DNA of 8,576 nucleotides, from positions 1 to 8,576 of the forward strand of contig JBOHTO010000161.1 of NCBI GenBank assembly GCA_050733695.1, in the 5' to 3' direction. This DNA is from JBOHTO01 sp050733695 (GTDB lineage: Bacteria; Gemmatimonadota; Gemmatimonadetes; Gemmatimonadales; Gemmatimonadaceae). The notes below the pieces were generated by a model. That model worked only from the letters and a program-made list of their open reading frames with translations. It did no database searches and was not told the DNA's origin. The position numbers and the translations under genes were made by a program. Positions within the stretch are counted from its first letter, which is position 1; each line of letters opens with the position of its first letter. Positions 5,282 through 8,576 of the stretch are shown piece after piece.

Positions 5282-7495
5282 ATGCCGAACCGACTCGCAA
5301 ACGAGACGAGCCCCTATCTGCTCCAGCACGCCGGGAATCCGGTGGACTGGTACGCATGGAATGACGCGGCGCTCGAGCGCGCGAAGGCTGAGAATCGGCC
5401 GATACTGCTGAGCATCGGTTACTCTGCCTGCCACTGGTGTCACGTCATGGAGCACGAATCGTTCGAGGATCCGGAAACGGCGCGGCTGATGAACGAGCAC
5501 TTCGTGAACATCAAGGTCGACCGGGAGGAGCGGCCTGACCTCGATGGGATATACATGCAGGCCGTGCAGGCGATGACGGGGCACGGCGGCTGGCCGATGA
5601 CCGTCTTCCTCACGCCGCGGGGCGAGCCGTTCTACGGGGGAACGTACTTTCCGCCTGACGATCGGCATGGAATGCCCGCCTTCCGCCGAGTGCTGCTGGC
5701 AGTGGCCGGGGCATATCGGGAGCGACCGGGCGACGTGGCGCGGACGGCGGAGCGAATGCGGGCGATCTACACCGCATCGATGGCTGAGCATGGCACGGCC
5801 GTGCTGGATGCGCCGCTGCTCGATCGTTGCTATCGCGCTCTCGCGACCGGCTACGACAAGCGTAACGGCGGCTTCGGCGGCGCTCCGAAGTTCCCGCAGA
5901 CAATGGCGCTCGATTTCTGCCTGCGCCACTGGCGGCGGACCGGTAACCGGGAGGCACTCGACATCGCGCTCGACTCCTTTCGCAGGATGGCCGGCGGTGG
6001 CGTGTACGACCAGGTGGGCGGCGGATTCCACCGTTACGCCGTGGATGCGGAGTGGCTCGTACCTCACTTCGAGAAGATGCTGTACGACAATGCGCTGCTC
6101 ATCCGGCTCGGCGTCCATCTCTGGCAGGCGACGGGTGATCCCGCCGTGCGTCGTGTCGTCGAGGAGACGGTGCAGTGGGTGGCACGCGAGATGACCGATG
6201 CCTCGGGGGGCTTCTACTCATCGCTCGATGCGGACAGCGAGGGTGTCGAAGGCAGGTTCTATGTGTGGGATGAGGCGGAGCTCGAAGAGCTGCTCGGTGA
6301 TGACTCGCCCACGGTGAAGGCACACTGGGGTGTGACCAGCAGTGGCAACTTCGAGGGCAGGAACATCCTGCAGGTCTCCACTTCCGGCACGCGCGACCTG
6401 GATTCCGCCTCTCACGGGGATGACAGGCGATCCCCGGAATCACCCATCGACAGCGACGCGCGTGACAGCGACGCACGTGACAGCGACGTGCGTGACAGCG
6501 ACGTGCGTGACAGCGACGTGCGTGAAGCGATTGCCCGCGCCCGGATAATCCTGTACGATCGGCGGGCCAGCCGCGTGTGGCCCGCGCGCGATGACAAGAT
6601 TCTCGCATCCTGGAACGGGCTCATGCTGCGGGCGATCGCCGAGGCCGCGCGTGTGTTCGAGCGCGGGGATTATCGTGCGCTAGCGCTCGCGAATGCCACG
6701 TTTCTCTGGAACACGCTCGTCCGCGACAACCGTGTGCTGCGCTCGTACAGGGATGGTGCGACGAGGGTGTCCGGCTTTCTCGAGGACCATGCCGCGATCG
6801 CACTTGGTTTGATCACTCTCTATCAGCTCACCTTCGACCCGATCTGGCTCGATCGGGCACGGACACTCGGTGCGACGATCGACAGATGGTTCCGGGCCGA
6901 GGACACGGGATCGTTCTTTGATACGGCGAGCGATGCCGAGGCACTCATCACCCGACCGCGAGAGCTGACGGACAACGCAACGCCGTCCGGAAGCTCGCTC
7001 GCGGCGGAACTTCAGCTTCTTCTCGCGGAGTACGATGGGGATGAGGCGCGCCGTGAGCGCGGCAGCGCCGTGATCGTTTCGCTCGCCGATGCGATGAGCC
7101 GGTATCCCATGGCGTTCGGGCATGCGCTTGGCGTTGCCGACATGCTGGTGAACGGAGCGGTGGAGGTCGCGATCGCGGGCGAGGTCGAGAGCGAGGAGTT
7201 CCGATCGCTCGCAGCGGTCGTCGCACGATCCTATGTTCCCTCGCTCGTGCTCGCGGGCGGCGCGGGATCGGCTGGTGGCGGCAGTTCCCTTGGCGACGTG
7301 CGAATCGCATTGCTCGAAGGACGCCGCGCGCGCGACGGTCGTGCGACCGCGTACGTGTGCCGGCGTTACGTGTGCGACGAGCCCGTCGAGGAGCCGGCCG
7401 CTCTGGAGCACCAGCTCGAGCGGGCGGTTGGCGCAGGTACGGCTGATCGCAACGACCTGATACATGCGCGGCATATCGTGACAGGAACGGAATGA
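5282..7495 (+). CDS. DUF255 thioredoxin-fold protein (YyaL / SSP411-like)
   Basis: This is a 737-residue protein of the DUF255 family, related to Bacillus YyaL and animal SPATA20/SSP411. It joins an N-terminal thioredoxin-like domain to an (alpha/alpha)6-barrel domain resembling glycosidase or epimerase folds; the biochemical role is unsettled. The start MPNRLANETSPYLLQHAGNP is the family's usual beginning and fixes the ATG at 5282. The redox motif is CHWC (Cys50, Cys53) in SIGYSACHWCHVMEHESF, with the cis-proline Pro105 in GGWPMTVFLTP. The second domain has GGFGGAPKFPQ (196-206), PHFEKMLYDNA (261-271), DADSEGVEGRFYVW (316-329), GNFEGRNIL (355-363) and DDKILASWNGLM (about 436-447). The C-terminal AYVCRRYVC (Cys693, Cys698) is also typical. 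Between GNFEGRNIL and the DDK motif the linker is replaced and lengthened by a palindrome and five DSD(A/V)R repeats. No signal peptide is seen, so it is probably cytoplasmic. Its stop overlaps the next gene's start (ATGA). Confidence 0.93.
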   Translation: MPNRLANETSPYLLQHAGNPVDWYAWNDAALERAKAENRPILLSIGYSACHWCHVMEHESFEDPETARLMNEHFVNIKVDREERPDLDGIYMQAVQAMTGHGGWPMTVFLTPRGEPFYGGTYFPPDDRHGMPAFRRVLLAVAGAYRERPGDVARTAERMRAIYTASMAEHGTAVLDAPLLDRCYRALATGYDKRNGGFGGAPKFPQTMALDFCLRHWRRTGNREALDIALDSFRRMAGGGVYDQVGGGFHRYAVDAEWLVPHFEKMLYDNALLIRLGVHLWQATGDPAVRRVVEETVQWVAREMTDASGGFYSSLDADSEGVEGRFYVWDEAELEELLGDDSPTVKAHWGVTSSGNFEGRNILQVSTSGTRDLDSASHGDDRRSPESPIDSDARDSDARDSDVRDSDVRDSDVREAIARARIILYDRRASRVWPARDDKILASWNGLMLRAIAEAARVFERGDYRALALANATFLWNTLVRDNRVLRSYRDGATRVSGFLEDHAAIALGLITLYQLTFDPIWLDRARTLGATIDRWFRAEDTGSFFDTASDAEALITRPRELTDNATPSGSSLAAELQLLLAEYDGDEARRERGSAVIVSLADAMSRYPMAFGHALGVADMLVNGAVEVAIAGEVESEEFRSLAAVVARSYVPSLVLAGGAGSAGGGSSLGDVRIALLEGRRARDGRATAYVCRRYVCDEPVEEPAALEHQLERAVGAGTADRNDLIHARHIVTGTE
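6401..6441. repeat. Nested imperfect palindrome inside the DUF255 gene
   Basis: An inner inverted repeat, CGGGGAT (6415-6421) with ATCCCCG (6430-6436), encloses an 8-nt loop. It is flanked by an outer pair, GATTCC (6401-6406) and GGAATC (6436-6441), which overlaps the inner one by a single base. The order GGATTCC, spacer, GGGGATGACAGG recalls short scattered repeats of the ATTCCC-N-GGGAAT type known in many genomes, for example dRS3 of Neisseria. It encodes codons about 374-387 in the variable linker (DSASHGDDRRSPES). That it descends from such an element is an inference. Confidence 0.55.
6449..6523 (+). repeat. Five tandem 15-bp repeats in the DUF255 coding sequence
   Basis: Five consecutive 15-bp units begin at 6449, 6464, 6479, 6494 and 6509. 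The first is GACAGCGACGCGCGT, the second differs by one base, and the last three are identical GACAGCGACGTGCGT. They are in frame and encode DSDAR, DSDAR, DSDVR, DSDVR, DSDVR (residues 390-414). Because the unit is a multiple of three, copy-number changes keep the gene intact. The low divergence between units points to recent expansion. Confidence 0.95.
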
Positions 7496-8576
7496 TCGAC
7501 AGAACACGGGAACCCGGAGCCAGACGATCGGTCGCAGGCAAACCATCGTTCACCCGCGGCCTCTTCTCCGGCGCGGTGCACGATTCTCTGCTCTTCCCCT
7601 TTCCGCCCTCGCTGGACCGACGCGATCCGGCGGAGGCTGATGTCGTCCGGCAACTGATCAACGAGCTGCGCCGAATGGGTGCCAGCATCATCGATTCGGC
7701 ACACCACGATGAGGAAGAAGCCATACCGGAATCCGTGATCCGTGCGGTGGCCGAAGCCGGTCTTCTGGGACTCACGATCCCCAAGCGGTATGGGGGCCTC
7801 GGTCTCTCGGCGACGGGCTACGCGCGCGTGTTCGCGGAGGTCTCGGCCACTGATCCCTCCCTCGCAGTGCTCATTGGAGTCCATTGCGGTCTCGGCGCCA
7901 GGGCGATCGTCATGTTCGGGAGCGACGCCCAGAAGGAGCGCTATCTCCCGCCGCTCGCGCGCGGCGAGATGCTCGCGGCGTACGCACTCACGGAGCCGGA
8001 AACGGGTTCGGATGCGCAGAACATCCGGACGACCGCCGAGCGCGCGACGGATGGATCGCGCTGGCTGCTCAATGGACGGAAGATCTGGATTGGCAACGCG
8101 CATCGCGCGGGCGTGATCGCCACGTTTGCGCAGACCACGGTCGAGCGACGCGGTGAGCGGACACAGCGCCCGACCGCGTTTCTCATTCGGCCGGACATGC
8201 CCGGCTTCCACGTGGAAGGACTGGCGCGCAAGCTCGGCATCCGCGGCTCGACGCAGGCAGAGCTGCGATATGAGAACCTCGAGGTGCCGGACGATCACGT
8301 CCTTGGTATTCGCGGGAAGGGCTTCGCAGTGGCGGTGCACGTGCTCAACGGGGGTCGACTCACGCTCGCGGCCGGATGCACATCGGGGGCGAAAGTCATT
8401 CTTGGGCAGATGGCGACCTATGCCGAAGGACGCATACAGTTCGGGCGGCCCATTGCGGGCTTCGAGATCACGCAGCGCAAGATGGCGGAGCTAGCCTCGG
8501 ACATCTACGCATCGGACGCGATGGTGGGCATCCTCGCTTCAATGATCGACAACGAGGAGAGTGATTTCTCGCTCGA
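7492..8576 (+). CDS. Acyl-CoA dehydrogenase family protein (3' partial)
   Basis: This frame is open from the ATG at 7492 to the right edge, giving 361 residues of an FAD-dependent acyl-CoA dehydrogenase, which introduces the alpha-beta double bond in acyl-CoA oxidation and passes electrons to ETF. After a ~60-residue leader (KPSFTRGLFSGAVHDSLLFPFP at 17-38), the N-terminal helical domain follows with GLLGLTIPKRYGGLGLSATG (89-108). The beta domain has the family signature YALTEPETGSDA (164-175) and GRKIWIGNA (195-203), then KLGIRGSTQAELRYENLEVP (247-266). The C-terminal helical domain begins with AEGRIQFGRPIAGFEITQRK (311-330), the FAD and dimer contact segment. The catalytic glutamate of the MCAD type would lie beyond the window, so it cannot be checked. 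The leader resembles those of VLCAD-like bacterial enzymes, hinting at long-chain substrates, but specificity is not provable. The start overlaps the DUF255 stop (ATGA), with AGGA 5 nt upstream. Confidence 0.93.
   Translation, partial: MIDRTREPGARRSVAGKPSFTRGLFSGAVHDSLLFPFPPSLDRRDPAEADVVRQLINELRRMGASIIDSAHHDEEEAIPESVIRAVAEAGLLGLTIPKRYGGLGLSATGYARVFAEVSATDPSLAVLIGVHCGLGARAIVMFGSDAQKERYLPPLARGEMLAAYALTEPETGSDAQNIRTTAERATDGSRWLLNGRKIWIGNAHRAGVIATFAQTTVERRGERTQRPTAFLIRPDMPGFHVEGLARKLGIRGSTQAELRYENLEVPDDHVLGIRGKGFAVAVHVLNGGRLTLAAGCTSGAKVILGQMATYAEGRIQFGRPIAGFEITQRKMAELASDIYASDAMVGILASMIDNEESDFSL

Noticed and set aside
5248..5345. Possible fluoride (crcB) riboswitch upstream of crcB
   Set aside because: Reading the minus strand upstream of the crcB start shows no GGCGATGG-like aptamer core, and most of the region is conserved DUF255 coding sequence.
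5261..6118. Minus-strand open frame (285 codons) opposite the DUF255 gene start
   Set aside because: It would overlap the divergent gap and the conserved thioredoxin-like domain on the other strand; its composition is that of a shadow frame.
7366..8340. Minus-strand open frame (324 codons) across the DUF255 end and the acyl-CoA dehydrogenase
   Set aside because: It lies opposite two clearly recognisable genes and has an Arg/His-rich, domain-free translation.

Overview
The window is GC-rich (about two thirds G+C by eye) and almost entirely coding. It comes from a bacterium with an outer membrane, because the left edge holds the C-terminal part of a TamB-type protein. The gene content (TamB, an M20 dipeptidase, CrcB with a DUF190 partner, a DUF255 thioredoxin-fold protein and an acyl-CoA dehydrogenase) would suit a soil or environmental Gram-negative such as a Gemmatimonadota or a neighbouring phylum. 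That placement is a weak inference, since no rRNA, tRNA or lineage marker is present.

Layout from left to right. (1) 1-2131, plus strand: the C-terminal ~709 residues of TamB, cut by the window edge. It converges on the next block with only 46 bp between stop codons. (2) 2178-5247, minus strand, read right to left: crcB (fluoride channel), a DUF190 PII-like protein, an M20-family metallodipeptidase, and a membrane-anchored alpha/beta hydrolase. Gaps are 15 bp, 59 bp and a 4-bp ATGA overlap, so this looks like one transcription unit. (3) After a 34-bp divergent gap, 5282-7495 on the plus strand encodes a DUF255 (YyaL/SSP411-type) protein with a thioredoxin-like CHWC active site. Its stop overlaps the start of an acyl-CoA dehydrogenase (7492 onward) that runs off the right edge.

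The two halves of the minus-strand unit have different apparent jobs. CrcB and DUF190 form a well-known pair linked to fluoride export. The dipeptidase and the hydrolase look like general peptide and ester or amide hydrolysis and may simply be carried along. The plus-strand pair joins a poorly understood thioredoxin-fold protein to fatty-acid or branched-chain acyl-CoA oxidation.

The most unusual structure is inside the DUF255 gene. A poorly conserved linker contains a nested palindrome resembling scattered intergenic repeats (6401-6441), followed by five in-frame copies of a 15-bp unit (6449-6523) encoding DSD(A/V)R. Apart from that the window looks like ordinary chromosomal housekeeping DNA. 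I see no mobile element, CRISPR array, RNA gene or defence system, and no intergenic stretch exceeds 60 bp.
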